From positions 4,439,248-4,503,247 of the forward strand of contig CP070695.1 of NCBI GenBank assembly GCA_020353515.1: a stretch of DNA of 64,000 nt, given 5' to 3'. The translations under genes and the position numbers were made by a program. The DNA is from Candidatus Heimdallarchaeota archaeon. GTDB taxonomy: Archaea; Asgardarchaeota; Heimdallarchaeia; Hodarchaeales; Hodarchaeaceae. Shown one piece after another: positions 26,628 through 36,146 of the stretch (position 1 is the stretch's first letter; every line of letters begins with the position of its first letter). The notes beneath the pieces were generated by a model. It worked only from the letters and a program-made list of their open reading frames with translations. It ran no database searches and was not told where the DNA came from.

Positions 26628-27046
26628 ATGCTTTTATTGGTTATACCGAGATATTCTCTCAACTACATAGAAGTAAACGTACCCTCTGAACCACACCCTG
26701 CAAATGCAATGTGGATAGAACCGTCGATTGTACTGCAGATATTGGCGACAAATTTAATGTTACCGTCTTTGCAAATGTCACCCTGAATAGTTTTGCATGG
26801 CAAGTAAAATTATTATTTAATTCAACATTTTTTAGAACTACAAAAATTGGTTACACAAGTGATGATAAAAGTGATTTCTTTTCTGAATACTCCCCAATGC
26901 CTGTAACTCCAAGAATTAACAACGAAGAGGATTATATTCTCCACGGGGAGTCGCTACTTGGCAATGATGAAAAAGCGCCTGGATTTGGAAGCTTAATATG
27001 GATTGAACTTTTGGGAAAAGAAAAAAGAGAAAGAAAGGATTATTGA
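26628..27046 (+). pseudogene. cohesin-like surface protein, decayed
   Basis: From ATG 26628 one frame reads YIEVNVPSEPHPANAMWIEP; near 26725-26735 it must shift to continue as TADIGDKFNVTVFANVT, NSFAWQVKLLFNST and PGFGSLIWIE. Put together this is a cohesin-type domain (GD.F.V.V..., W...L.FN, G.GSL), as found at the start of archaeal surface proteins. The rest of the protein, including any anchor, is gone; the frame ends at 27046 inside the convergent ABC permease gene. Confidence 0.72.
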
Positions 27047-28740
27047 ACTAATCTGTCTCTTGCAGATACAACTTTCTTTAGAACAACAATATAGATTAAG
27101 ATAGCAATGACTGTACAAACCAAAGCACTAGGAAGGACATCTATCAAGACCTTTTCGCCTAAAAATATCCCCATATAGTCAAAATAGCTAAATGGGGTTA
27201 ATGCAAGTAGTAAGAAGTTTTCAGTTATAAATCCAGCCAAAAGCAGAAGAATACTAATCGTAAATCCCAGTAATAACGTTTTTTGAGTGTGCTTATACGG
27301 GACTAGAAGTCCTAATGAGAGAAATGTGATGAAAAATACACAGTACCCCCACATAAAGATCAAATAAGTTGTAGCAGCATTCAATAAATCCCCATTATTT
27401 TCAAGTGTAAAATCAATTAGCACATAGCTTAGAAAGCTAACAAAGAACAATGTTATAAGTCCTATTAGGGCGGCAACAGTTCGATTGAAAATTATTTTTG
27501 TCTCACTTTGTGGAAGTACCCACGTAATTTCAGCGATTCTATCTTTTTTGTCTCTGAAAATAATGTTGTTTATGATAATAAGAATAAAAGGACCAAAAGG
27601 TATCATCCAAGCCCAAGCAAAAAATTCCAGGGTAAACCAACCTTCCAGGGTTGGTTCTAGTTCATAATTGAATAGAGCTGCGTCAATAAATGGGATATCA
27701 ATGCTAGCAAAAGTAGCGGCTGTCTTTACCTCTCCTTCATATGTACCTCCTTGCATGATTGTAAGACCGATTGTAACGATTAAAAAGACAGTCATTATTC
27801 CGACCATTGAATGTAATTGATCACGCAAGGCAGGAAATCTCCATCCAAGACTTGCAATTAGCTTTTCGAGTGGTAGTTTAATAGCTGAAAGTTTTTTTGT
27901 GATCTTTTTGCTTGTTATCTCAGATTCATCAATTATTGTTTTCTTATAACCTCCTTCAATGAAATCCTTTCGATGGATTGATAAGATAGATAGTATAATT
28001 AAGATAATTGATAAAAGTAGTGCTAAAAGAATGAATTCTTCATTCCAAGTTCCCATGATCGCATTTTGGGTATTTTTCGTTTTAGAAAATAGATTTAATT
28101 CCAATAGAGCCTCAAAATCTTTGTTATTTCTAAAAGCCATATCTGAGAAAAATCCAATTATAGTATAGCCTCCCCCAATAATATAACCAGTTTTTTTGGA
28201 GAAGGATATTGAACACCCAAACCCAGTCAGAAAAGCGATAAAAATCGCAAGCATTCCTCCAATAACAAAACTAATTGTTAAATTTATTATTGAATCAGCG
28301 TTACCATTAATTAGAAGAAAGACTATAGATAAGAAGTAACTTGGAATACATATTAACCAAATTAAACCAGTTAATAGAATTGAGTTCTCTAGAAAATCCC
28401 TTGTGAGTGATTTGGGTGTTGAAAATAAGAGTTCCTTTCCATCCTTTTCTGCTATTGGTAAAATATTGACTCCAAGAAGGATTGCTGAAAGTGGTAAATA
28501 AATGCTAATTACCATACCTGCTGCAATAATTGTCCATATATGAAATCCTGGATTATCATATTGGAGTTCTCCAACAAATCTCTCATAATAAATGACGATA
28601 TTTTGCATTGACTCCTCGCCAGGATAGATTATTGGAAAAAATACAGTAATAGCAGAAAAAAGTAGGACCGAAAGCCCAAAAACAGTTTTATGACGGATAA
28701 AACGAAGATAAAGGAGTTCAATGAATTTCGGAAGGTACAT
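27040..28740 (-). CDS. ABC-2 type transporter permease
   Basis: A 566-residue protein with about twelve hydrophobic segments and two soluble loops. It begins 11 bp after the stop of an ABC ATPase gene on the same strand, so the two form an exporter. The size fits a permease with two fused six-helix halves. Substrate unknown. Its start is ATG at 28740. The regulator at 29802 is divergent from this operon. Confidence 0.85.
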   Translation of the reverse strand: MYLPKFIELLYLRFIRHKTVFGLSVLLFSAITVFFPIIYPGEESMQNIVIYYERFVGELQYDNPGFHIWTIIAAGMVISIYLPLSAILLGVNILPIAEKDGKELLFSTPKSLTRDFLENSILLTGLIWLICIPSYFLSIVFLLINGNADSIINLTISFVIGGMLAIFIAFLTGFGCSISFSKKTGYIIGGGYTIIGFFSDMAFRNNKDFEALLELNLFSKTKNTQNAIMGTWNEEFILLALLLSIILIILSILSIHRKDFIEGGYKKTIIDESEITSKKITKKLSAIKLPLEKLIASLGWRFPALRDQLHSMVGIMTVFLIVTIGLTIMQGGTYEGEVKTAATFASIDIPFIDAALFNYELEPTLEGWFTLEFFAWAWMIPFGPFILIIINNIIFRDKKDRIAEITWVLPQSETKIIFNRTVAALIGLITLFFVSFLSYVLIDFTLENNGDLLNAATTYLIFMWGYCVFFITFLSLGLLVPYKHTQKTLLLGFTISILLLLAGFITENFLLLALTPFSYFDYMGIFLGEKVLIDVLPSALVCTVIAILIYIVVLKKVVSARDRLVQ

Positions 28741-28751
28741 TCTACTGTCTC

Positions 28752-29642
28752 CTATTTTTGAGTCTTATAAAATTGCATAAAATAGTCTTCAAGGCTTGCA
28801 GGAGGGTAAGAAAGCTCTTCAGGTTCCATTAAGAGAAGATTCTCAAGAAAGGGTTTGATAGAAGCTGATTGCGGGACTAATATACTCACTTTATCTCCTT
28901 GAATTTCAAGCAGGTTGGCACCAAGAGCTCTTAGTTGCTCTTCATTAGGATGCTTAAGTTGTACTTCCAATTTCCTTGATACATTTTTATTAAGAGTATG
29001 AATCTCTTCAACCTTAACCAAAGTACCCTCTTTAATGATCGCCACTCGATCACAAATTCTTTGCACCTCAGAAAGATTGTGACTACTGAAGAAAATTGTT
29101 TTTCCTTCTTTTTTTGATTCTAAAAGTAGCGTATAAAGTTCTTGTTGAAGAAGTGGGTCAAGTCCTGATGTTGGTTCATCTAGAATTAAGATCTCTGGAT
29201 CATGCATGAGCGCGGCTACAATACCAACTTTTTGCTTATTTCCTTTTGAGAGTTCTCCTATCTTTTTTTTCTGAGGTAATGTAAATCGTTCAACTAGTTC
29301 ATTTCGTCTTTTACTGGGATTTTTACGCATGTTTTGAATGTATGAGAGAAATTCATTTACAGTATAATTCTCTGGAAGGATAAACTCCCCAGGGATATAC
29401 CCAATATTCTCCCGTATTTCAGGATTCTTTCTAGTAACCTTATTGCCATTGATCCAAATATTTCCTGATGTAGGTAGAAGAATATTTATCATACAGCGAA
29501 TTGTTGTCGTTTTACCTGCTCCATTTGGACCAAGGAAGCCAAATATTTCGCCTTCCATGATTTCAAGGGATAGGTTTTCAATCCCACGAGATTTCCCGTA
29601 ATATTTTGTTAGATTTTGGATTTTTATTTTTGGTTTTTTCAT
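28752..29642 (-). CDS. ABC transporter ATP-binding protein
   Basis: A 296-residue ATPase with Walker A GPNGAGKTT, signature LSKGNKQKVG, Walker B ILILDEPTSGLDP and the H-loop SSHNLSE, followed by a C-terminal domain of about 80 residues typical of ABC-2 exporter ATPases. It powers the permease encoded just downstream. Confidence 0.95.
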   Translation of the reverse strand: MKKPKIKIQNLTKYYGKSRGIENLSLEIMEGEIFGFLGPNGAGKTTTIRCMINILLPTSGNIWINGNKVTRKNPEIRENIGYIPGEFILPENYTVNEFLSYIQNMRKNPSKRRNELVERFTLPQKKKIGELSKGNKQKVGIVAALMHDPEILILDEPTSGLDPLLQQELYTLLLESKKEGKTIFFSSHNLSEVQRICDRVAIIKEGTLVKVEEIHTLNKNVSRKLEVQLKHPNEEQLRALGANLLEIQGDKVSILVPQSASIKPFLENLLLMEPEELSYPPASLEDYFMQFYKTQK

Positions 29643-29681
29643 TTTTAAGACCTAATTGAATACCTTTTGCATGATTATCGC

Positions 29682-29751
29682 AAATGACGGAAATTATGCA
29701 ACAGCTTTTATATTTTTCGAAAATGCCAGAAATTTCATAAATGCCAGAAAT
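29682..29751. promoter_or_regulatory. three 13-bp boxes between the exporter and its regulator
   Basis: AAATGCCAGAAAT occurs exactly at 29721-29733 and 29739-29751, and AAATGACGGAAAT (two differences) at 29682-29694. All three face the same way within the 159-bp space between the divergent exporter and tandem winged-helix regulator genes. They are candidate operator sites for that regulator. Confidence 0.55.
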
Positions 29752-29801
29752 AAATAAAAATTTAACTTTGCTTATCTATTATTGTTTTGGACATGAATTG
29801 A

Positions 29802-30917
29802 ATGAAAACAGCTCTTAGTCAATCCCCTTTCATAGATATAAAGAGAAATTATCTTGTTTTTATGGAACAGACATTAACTTGGTTTGATCCAAATCTAGTA
29901 AGGATTCTATTTACTTTACTCATGGAAGGGGAAGCTCTTGATCAAGATCAAATAATTGAGTTAACTGAGCTAAATAGGGCGTCTGTTTCAGCAACGCTTT
30001 CAAGATTAACAGATTCGACTAGTAAATTCTTAGTCCTTCAAACTCGGAAAAAAGGGCAACGTAAAAAGTATCAGTGTCCTCAAAAGCTGGCAGTATATTT
30101 TCGAACTCTTTTAATAGAAGGTTTAGAAGTGACTAAATTCAGTTTGGAACAAGTTCCTCTATTGATTCACAGATTAGACTCACTATCTTCTCAAAGTTCT
30201 GAAATTTTACGTTTAAGAAGATTTCTCAATGAATATTGGGAGCTATCTAATTATTTTCATTTCACCGTAACATATTTCCAAAATAATTTGGAAAAGTTTG
30301 TTAAGAATCCTGATTCAATTTCTCAATTAATTGGCAATCTTTCACTAAATGAAACTAAAGTTTTTAACTTTCCTGGTCCTAAATATAATTTAATAAGCGG
30401 GGATAGTCTTGAAAGAATCAAAAAGGATTTTCTTGAAGATCAAGCTGCAAGTCAATCCTCAAGTGTTGGTAAGAAGAAAGAACTTGTAATGATAGGTTTA
30501 TTATTTTTTGTGGAAGAAAAACCACTCACACAAGATTATATAATTAGAATCACTGGTTATAGTCGTTCAACTGTTTCAGTGACGCTAAAAACACTCATTC
30601 GACTTAATATCCTTCAGGTAATTAAAAAGCGTAAAGATAGAAGAAAATTTTACCAATTAAAATATACTTTGACTGAAAACTTGTTCAACACTGTTAAACA
30701 GTTCCGGTATATATTTTCCAATGCTAAAGAAATCATCCAAGTTCAATTTCAATCATATCTCGAAAAATTTGAAGAGAATGGAGAAAAAGAAAAGTTATCA
30801 ACATTTTTAGAGGAAAATATCCGTTTTTTTGAGTTATTTGAAGATTATACTAATGCTTGTACCTATATATTAGAGGAATTTTTATCAAAACATGAACCCT
30901 CAAACTTAGATCTATAG
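29802..30917 (+). CDS. regulator with two MarR/GbsR-like winged-helix domains
   Basis: A 371-residue protein made of two similar halves. Each half starts with a winged helix (LDQDQIIELTELNRASVSAT at about 50 and LTQDYIIRITGYSRSTVSVT at about 240), with a KKGQRKKYQ or KDRRKFYQL wing, and then a helical region. It looks like an internal duplication giving a covalent dimer. It is divergent from the ABC exporter and probably represses it. It starts at ATG 29802. Confidence 0.78.
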   Translation: MKTALSQSPFIDIKRNYLVFMEQTLTWFDPNLVRILFTLLMEGEALDQDQIIELTELNRASVSATLSRLTDSTSKFLVLQTRKKGQRKKYQCPQKLAVYFRTLLIEGLEVTKFSLEQVPLLIHRLDSLSSQSSEILRLRRFLNEYWELSNYFHFTVTYFQNNLEKFVKNPDSISQLIGNLSLNETKVFNFPGPKYNLISGDSLERIKKDFLEDQAASQSSSVGKKKELVMIGLLFFVEEKPLTQDYIIRITGYSRSTVSVTLKTLIRLNILQVIKKRKDRRKFYQLKYTLTENLFNTVKQFRYIFSNAKEIIQVQFQSYLEKFEENGEKEKLSTFLEENIRFFELFEDYTNACTYILEEFLSKHEPSNLDL

Positions 30918-31081
30918 CCAGTCATTTAGTTTCACTCTGTAGTAAAAGTAAACCCGCACTTAATATTTAACTATGCCCAAGGTTTATTATGTGAGGAAAC
31001 TGGAGTACTTGAGAAATAAAGATAAGATTCATTTAATCATCCAGAATTCATATATTCACATTGTAATCAAAACCTATCTGG

Positions 31082-31090
31082 TTTATATAA
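31082..31090 (+). promoter_or_regulatory. TATA box of the DoxX-like gene
   Basis: TTTATATAA ends 27 bp before ATG 31118. The spacing would give a very short or absent leader, as is common in archaea. Confidence 0.5.
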
Positions 31091-31117
31091 CATTCCTAAA
31101 ATCGTGAGAGTGAATAT

Positions 31118-31675
31118 ATGAGTATTTTAACATCATTCTTTGAAAAATATAAATTTGAACAGTATCTATTAGGATTTCTAAGAATTGCTTACGGTTTTGA
31201 ATTTCTTTGGGCATTTTTAGACAAACTACTAGGACTGGGAATAAACACTACTCCAGAAAATTCATTTTTAGCTGGTGGTAGTCCAACTGAGGGTTATTTA
31301 CTATATGCATCAAATCCTAATAGTCCTTTTTCAGCGATTTTTAATGGTCCAGATGCATTGTTACTGCAGCTTGGGATCTTAGTTGATTTAGCTTACATGG
31401 CGATGCTTTTAGTTGGAGGAATAACTTTAATCACTGGTATTGGAGTTCGTATAGGTGGTTTTTCAACAGCAATTTTCTTCTTTTCGGTTTGGCTTTCTTC
31501 TATTCCCCCTGAATTTAACCCGATTCTTGAAGAACATTTCCTTCAAATGTGGATTTTGATTTTCTTTGCCATTTCAAGCTCTGGTTACTGGCTAGGACTT
31601 GGAGAACGTTGGCATCGTTTCTTAGAATTGAATCTGAGTAAGAAATTAGGAAGATTAACTTGGATTTTACACTAA
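31118..31675 (+). CDS. DoxX/DoxD-like membrane protein
   Basis: A 185-residue protein with about four membrane helices. The opening LRIAYGFEFLWAFLDKLLGLG and the loop FLAGGSPTEGYL match the DoxX/thiosulfate:quinone oxidoreductase small-subunit type found in archaea. No partner subunit gene is adjacent, so a thiosulfate-related role is uncertain; many DoxX proteins have other or unknown roles. Confidence 0.82.
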   Translation: MSILTSFFEKYKFEQYLLGFLRIAYGFEFLWAFLDKLLGLGINTTPENSFLAGGSPTEGYLLYASNPNSPFSAIFNGPDALLLQLGILVDLAYMAMLLVGGITLITGIGVRIGGFSTAIFFFSVWLSSIPPEFNPILEEHFLQMWILIFFAISSSGYWLGLGERWHRFLELNLSKKLGRLTWILH

Positions 31676-31881
31676 CTAAAATCGTTTTTTTTTCTAAAAT
31701 GAGATTAATTATTTTCTTAGAAAATCTGCTATGACATTTTTGGATTAATTATTGGAATACTACTACGTTTAGGGTTATTACGTCCAAGTTATGATTATCT
31801 CATATGTTTTTATCAAAACATGATTGTCTATTTAGAGTTGAAACATAGATATTTCTCACCCCCTCTCTTTTTTTTGATTAA

Positions 31882-32460
31882 TCACCATATTTTGGGAATT
31901 AAGCGATAAGGGACTTTTTTCATATATTCATTATAGTTTAAAAGATCCTTCAACAACATTTCTTCTTCTTTACGGATCCGAAAGACTAACAAAAAGGGTA
32001 TTGGTACCGCCAAGAATATGGATACTAACGAACCAAGTGTAATTGGCGTACTAAAAGCCAGAAGTATAAAACTCACGTACATTGGATGTCGTATGATTCC
32101 ATATGGTCCAATCGTAATTAATAAGTGATTTTCATGTATTATTAGACCCTTTGAAGAGTAAGAATTCGCTCTCATGACCCAGAAATTAATAATGTATGTG
32201 AGTGCAAGCCCTAAAAACCCGATTATCCTAATTAAACTCTTTAATTGTGTCCATTGGAATTTATAATCAAATCCTGGCAGAATTATCAATTGAAAAAATA
32301 AAAGACCGAAAATAACTAGGAAAATATTGTCAGCTTTGCTAGTAGACAGTTTTTTACGTTTTCTCAGCGTCGATAGATCCTTGATAATGAAGTAAATAGT
32401 CATAGTGATGTAGCATTGCTCATTTTCGATTTGAATAAGTTGGTTTGGATACTCTCTCAC
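31882..32460 (-). CDS. ICMT/PEMT-like membrane methyltransferase
   Basis: A 192-residue protein with about five membrane helices. The C-terminal half has the family signature GPYGIIRHPMY and RIRKEEEMLL, then a Y-x2-Y element (NYNEYMKKVPYRLIP). These residues bind S-adenosylmethionine in isoprenylcysteine carboxyl methyltransferase and phospholipid methyltransferases. A related protein is at 51380-52021. The substrate is not known; the small GTPase in this window has no C-terminal Cys to be modified. Confidence 0.85.
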   Translation of the reverse strand: MREYPNQLIQIENEQCYITMTIYFIIKDLSTLRKRKKLSTSKADNIFLVIFGLLFFQLIILPGFDYKFQWTQLKSLIRIIGFLGLALTYIINFWVMRANSYSSKGLIIHENHLLITIGPYGIIRHPMYVSFILLAFSTPITLGSLVSIFLAVPIPFLLVFRIRKEEEMLLKDLLNYNEYMKKVPYRLIPKIW

Positions 32461-32649
32461 TTTCGTTTTATTTTATGATTTTTGACTAAACGTATTAGGA
32501 GAGAACAAAAAAAGAATTATATTCAAAAAAGGGTTTTAAGAGGCTCAATTTTTTTTAGATAACAATTAGATGATGAGGTCAATTGTCATTCATCAAGTAG
32601 ATTTAAGAAGCAAAAAGGAAGTAGGTTTTCCCAATGTTGGTTGAGGAAT

Positions 32650-34206
32650 ATGTCAAGGTCAATTGAATTTGAAAGGTCGGAAACACTTTATCTTTTCTTT
32701 TCTTATGATCAAGAGGATTTAATTCAAGAATTTGGGAGGATTGGACTTACTCCGAAGACATATGAGGATACTCCTGTTACTAGGACTTTATACTTAGGAG
32801 CCACTGTTGGTATGAGGCCTGGGGTATCTATTAAGGTCAGATCATATTCTCCAGATTGGGCAAAAAACGTTTATCATATAACTCCTGATTCAGAATTCGA
32901 TTTATTAGAGATTAAATTAACCACTGGGCAAGCGACTATTTCTAGCAGTTTAATAGATTCTCAAGATGAAAGCAGTGATCTTGTTTTCTCCTTTCAGCGT
33001 TCTCTAGATGACGCTTTACTTAAAAGACGACCCCGTCTGAAAAGAAAGTCTCGCTTAATGAAAGCCAAAAACCCTAACTTTCCTTTTGAAGGGAAAAATT
33101 CGAATAAAATAACATTCAAGCAAGTAATTCAAGTTTTAACAAGTTCTAGTGAGCTAGATGAATTTTTAAATCCAAAGCTGCTCAATAATCTTAATGGTAA
33201 GGTTAGACCATTATATGGTAAAACGATCCTTCCATTCATAGTTACGCAGTATGGTCGAATTCATTTTGTCCCACAAGAAGATGCTGGAGAATGGAAGGAT
33301 GTAGTTAGAGTAACGATTGATCCAGGTGTTGAATTTTACAATTTAATTCAGAAAGATCCTGAAACTTTTGTAGATAAACCAGAGATGATCGCAGAGTTTT
33401 TGATGAAAGAGAAACATTCCCGTTTAGAATTAAAAATAGATCCAACAGCTTTAGAACAGTATCCTAAATTTAAAAATGATTTAAAAGCAATCTTTAAAAA
33501 ATATGGAGTAATGAACAGTATCTCAAAGAAATGGACTGGTTTAAATGCAACTACAGATCATTATATAGCCCAACAAAATCTTTGGTGTGAAAGAGAGAAT
33601 AGATATTGTACTTTCCCTGTTCATCGATCATGGTACCGTTTTGGTAGTCCAAGACTAATCTTTTCTAAGCTAGTAAACCCCTCTGAGAACTTCGTACCAT
33701 ATGCAAATGATCTCAAAGTCCTGATAAAAAATGTTCACAGCGTTGATGCAGTTACCCATGCGGATCAAGAATTCCATGTTTCTTTACAGGCATCTCGGCT
33801 TATTTTTAATTTACCTCCAGAAATTCAACCTTATGAAGATAATAACTCTAAATTAAATGTCATTCGAGAAAAGAAATCTATTCGAGATATACAACTCTAT
33901 TCAAAAAAGCAACTAGAGAAATTAACAGAAGAATTCCCAATGGATATTATAGGACATTCATATTACCGCAGTTTTGGAGGTCTGATTTGTTCTGAAAACA
34001 CCAATCGGATATATAAATTCTCGATCGAAAGGAAACGCACAATGATTGATCGACAATTGAAAGCAAAATTTTATTGTAAGTTACGATATTTAGGCTCCAA
34101 ATTCAGATTGCTTCAAGATGATGAAGAGGAGATTGTCTCTGATTTTAAGACTTTTTACGATAAATTCAACGATCATTTCTCCCGGCCAATTGAGCTCTAT
34201 CTATAA
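32650..34206 (+). CDS. VTC-like triphosphate-tunnel protein
   Basis: A 518-residue protein. The first 300 residues follow the VTC/CYTH tunnel pattern in order: TRTLYLG, SIKVRSYS, FDLLEIKLTTG, the basic run RRPRLKRKSR, then VRVTIDPGVEFY and SRLELKID. These supply the Arg, Lys and Glu residues that line the tunnel in polyphosphate polymerases and triphosphatases. The remaining 200 residues are unrecognised but hold another Lys/Arg-rich strand pattern. It could make or cleave polyphosphate or another triphosphate. ATG 32650 is chosen over TTG 32641 because TGAGG lies just upstream. It is followed by a second tunnel-like gene. Confidence 0.7.
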   Translation: MSRSIEFERSETLYLFFSYDQEDLIQEFGRIGLTPKTYEDTPVTRTLYLGATVGMRPGVSIKVRSYSPDWAKNVYHITPDSEFDLLEIKLTTGQATISSSLIDSQDESSDLVFSFQRSLDDALLKRRPRLKRKSRLMKAKNPNFPFEGKNSNKITFKQVIQVLTSSSELDEFLNPKLLNNLNGKVRPLYGKTILPFIVTQYGRIHFVPQEDAGEWKDVVRVTIDPGVEFYNLIQKDPETFVDKPEMIAEFLMKEKHSRLELKIDPTALEQYPKFKNDLKAIFKKYGVMNSISKKWTGLNATTDHYIAQQNLWCERENRYCTFPVHRSWYRFGSPRLIFSKLVNPSENFVPYANDLKVLIKNVHSVDAVTHADQEFHVSLQASRLIFNLPPEIQPYEDNNSKLNVIREKKSIRDIQLYSKKQLEKLTEEFPMDIIGHSYYRSFGGLICSENTNRIYKFSIERKRTMIDRQLKAKFYCKLRYLGSKFRLLQDDEEEIVSDFKTFYDKFNDHFSRPIELYL

Positions 34207-34267
34207 TTTTCTCGCACTTTACTAAATTCAAACATAACCAGTGATTTAAAGACTAAGTGGATCTTCA

Positions 34268-34924
34268 ATGTGGGAATGGCGTTTTTTTTGTGACTTAGCG
34301 AGTGCCTCTTATTTTTTTACTAATCAAACAGATTTGGAATCAGCAATTAACTCAGAAGATCATGAGATACGTTTTGATAGGTATGTGAATCTGCGTACTC
34401 CAGAATTAGGTTTAAAATTTCGAAACATTAGAAATAATGTTAGAAAAGCATTACTTGAGCTAAAAGTCTTGTTTCAGACAAACCAATGGAAAGCGGAATT
34501 TTGGGAAAAACCAATAAGAAGATACACATTTACTCATCCAGGTAGAGAAGTAATCCCAACTATTCTCCATGAAGAATCAAACAAACTTTACCCAGAATTA
34601 TCAAAAAAAATCAATTGGATTCTTGACCATATTTCAAGTAAGGAGTTAGAATTCACTACTATTAAGAAAAAACGCAAAATACTTCATCTATATGATCCTA
34701 ACAAAGTTGTTAAGTCTAAATTTCAGATCCCCAAAGCGTCCACAAGAATTGAACAAACAGTGGTCGAATTTAATCAAACAACATGGAAGACGATCTCAAT
34801 ACAATCTTATAATGATCAAACAATCAAAGGAATCCTTGATAACCTTGCGATAGATGAGCGATACATTATTTCAGGTTATCCAGGTTTTTTAATAGGACAA
34901 TCCACAACTAATAATAATCTTTAA
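34268..34924 (+). CDS. second CYTH-like (triphosphate-tunnel) protein
   Basis: A 218-residue protein. WEWRFF at the start, RFDRYVNLRTPELGLKFRN, LLELKVL and later TRIEQTVVEF and YPGFLIG follow the alternating charged-strand pattern of CYTH domains. The call is weaker than for its neighbour. It lies 61 bp downstream of the VTC-like gene on the same strand, and its last 17 bases overlap the end of the convergent LRR gene. Confidence 0.55.
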   Translation: MWEWRFFCDLASASYFFTNQTDLESAINSEDHEIRFDRYVNLRTPELGLKFRNIRNNVRKALLELKVLFQTNQWKAEFWEKPIRRYTFTHPGREVIPTILHEESNKLYPELSKKINWILDHISSKELEFTTIKKKRKILHLYDPNKVVKSKFQIPKASTRIEQTVVEFNQTTWKTISIQSYNDQTIKGILDNLAIDERYIISGYPGFLIGQSTTNNNL

Positions 34925-36146
34925 CTTCGATAACCGATGGATCAATCTTCAAATCTTGGATTAACGTCCTTTGCTTTGTATCTATTTCAATTCGTTCTAA
35001 GCTTGGTAATTCTGATAATTCTTCTGGAATTTCTTTAAGTGGATTATGCCGTAATCCTAAGACACGCAATTTTTGACATTTGTGAATATTTTCTGGTAAT
35101 TGGGTGATGTTGTTTGAGTTTAAGTATAGAAATTCAAGGTTCTCTAACTTATTAACATCAAAGGAAAAATCTTCTATTTCATTGTGTGAAATCCAAGCTT
35201 CACGTAAATTGGTCATATTTTCCAAACTCGGTAAAATTTTTATGTCATTGTGGCTTAAATCGAGTTTTTCTAATTTTATTAACTTTGAAAATGATTCTGG
35301 AATTTCTGTTAAGAAGTTATTATAACCTCCAAAATCTTTAAGAGATAAAATATCACCTATTCCATCTGGTAACTCTCTTAACCTGTTACACTCTAATTCC
35401 AGACGTCTTAAAACCTTAAATTCTCCAATATTATCTGGTAATGTTTCCAAGTAATTATCTCGGATATCTAATCTTTCTAACTTTTCAATCTTAACTATAG
35501 ATCTGGGAAGTTCAGCTATTCTATTCTTTTGTATGTTTAAATAATTTAATCTAGGAAACCGTGTCATATCTTCAAAAAGACGCGAGAATCTATTTGTGCG
35601 CAGAATCAGTTTTTCTAAGCCCACAAGTCCACTAAGATTTTCTGGTACTTCTGTCAAAAAATTTCGTCGAACATCAAAAATTTCCAGTTTGGTTAAACGA
35701 TTAAGATTTTCAGGTAATCTTGTCAATTGATTTCTGCCTACTGCTAGTTTCATTAAATTCGTGCAATTGCATATACTCTCTGGAAGAATTGACAGGTTAT
35801 TCCTTCGAATTTCTAGGTGTTCTAACTTTTCCAAATTACCAATTGATTCTGGTAATTCAATAAGCTGATTACGATTAAGATCAAGCCGAGTTAGAGTGCG
35901 AAGATCTCCTATATTATCAGGTAGTGTTTCTAATTTGTTCTCTCTTAGATTTAAGCGTTCCAAATGCTTAAGTTCAGAAATTGATTCAGGGATTTGAGTC
36001 AGTCCAAGACTCCTCAAATTTAGCAATACAATCTTATCCTTATCGAAAACTGTATTACCTCTACTTAACAGTTGATTAACTGAATACTCACGAAATTCAA
36101 AATGAAACTCATCAATTATTTGATTCAAAACTTCCAGTTCACTCAT
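34908..36146 (-). CDS. leucine-rich repeat protein
   Basis: A 412-residue protein. After about 45 residues it is a row of about fifteen 23-residue LRRs (LxxLxLxxNxLxxLPxxI), for example LERLNLRENKLETLPDNIG. There is no signal peptide, membrane helix or GTPase domain, so it is probably a cytoplasmic binding scaffold. It is the second gene of a pair: its ATG overlaps the end of the upstream LRR gene by 8 bases, so translation is probably coupled. Confidence 0.92.
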   Translation of the reverse strand: MSELEVLNQIIDEFHFEFREYSVNQLLSRGNTVFDKDKIVLLNLRSLGLTQIPESISELKHLERLNLRENKLETLPDNIGDLRTLTRLDLNRNQLIELPESIGNLEKLEHLEIRRNNLSILPESICNCTNLMKLAVGRNQLTRLPENLNRLTKLEIFDVRRNFLTEVPENLSGLVGLEKLILRTNRFSRLFEDMTRFPRLNYLNIQKNRIAELPRSIVKIEKLERLDIRDNYLETLPDNIGEFKVLRRLELECNRLRELPDGIGDILSLKDFGGYNNFLTEIPESFSKLIKLEKLDLSHNDIKILPSLENMTNLREAWISHNEIEDFSFDVNKLENLEFLYLNSNNITQLPENIHKCQKLRVLGLRHNPLKEIPEELSELPSLERIEIDTKQRTLIQDLKIDPSVIEVKDYY

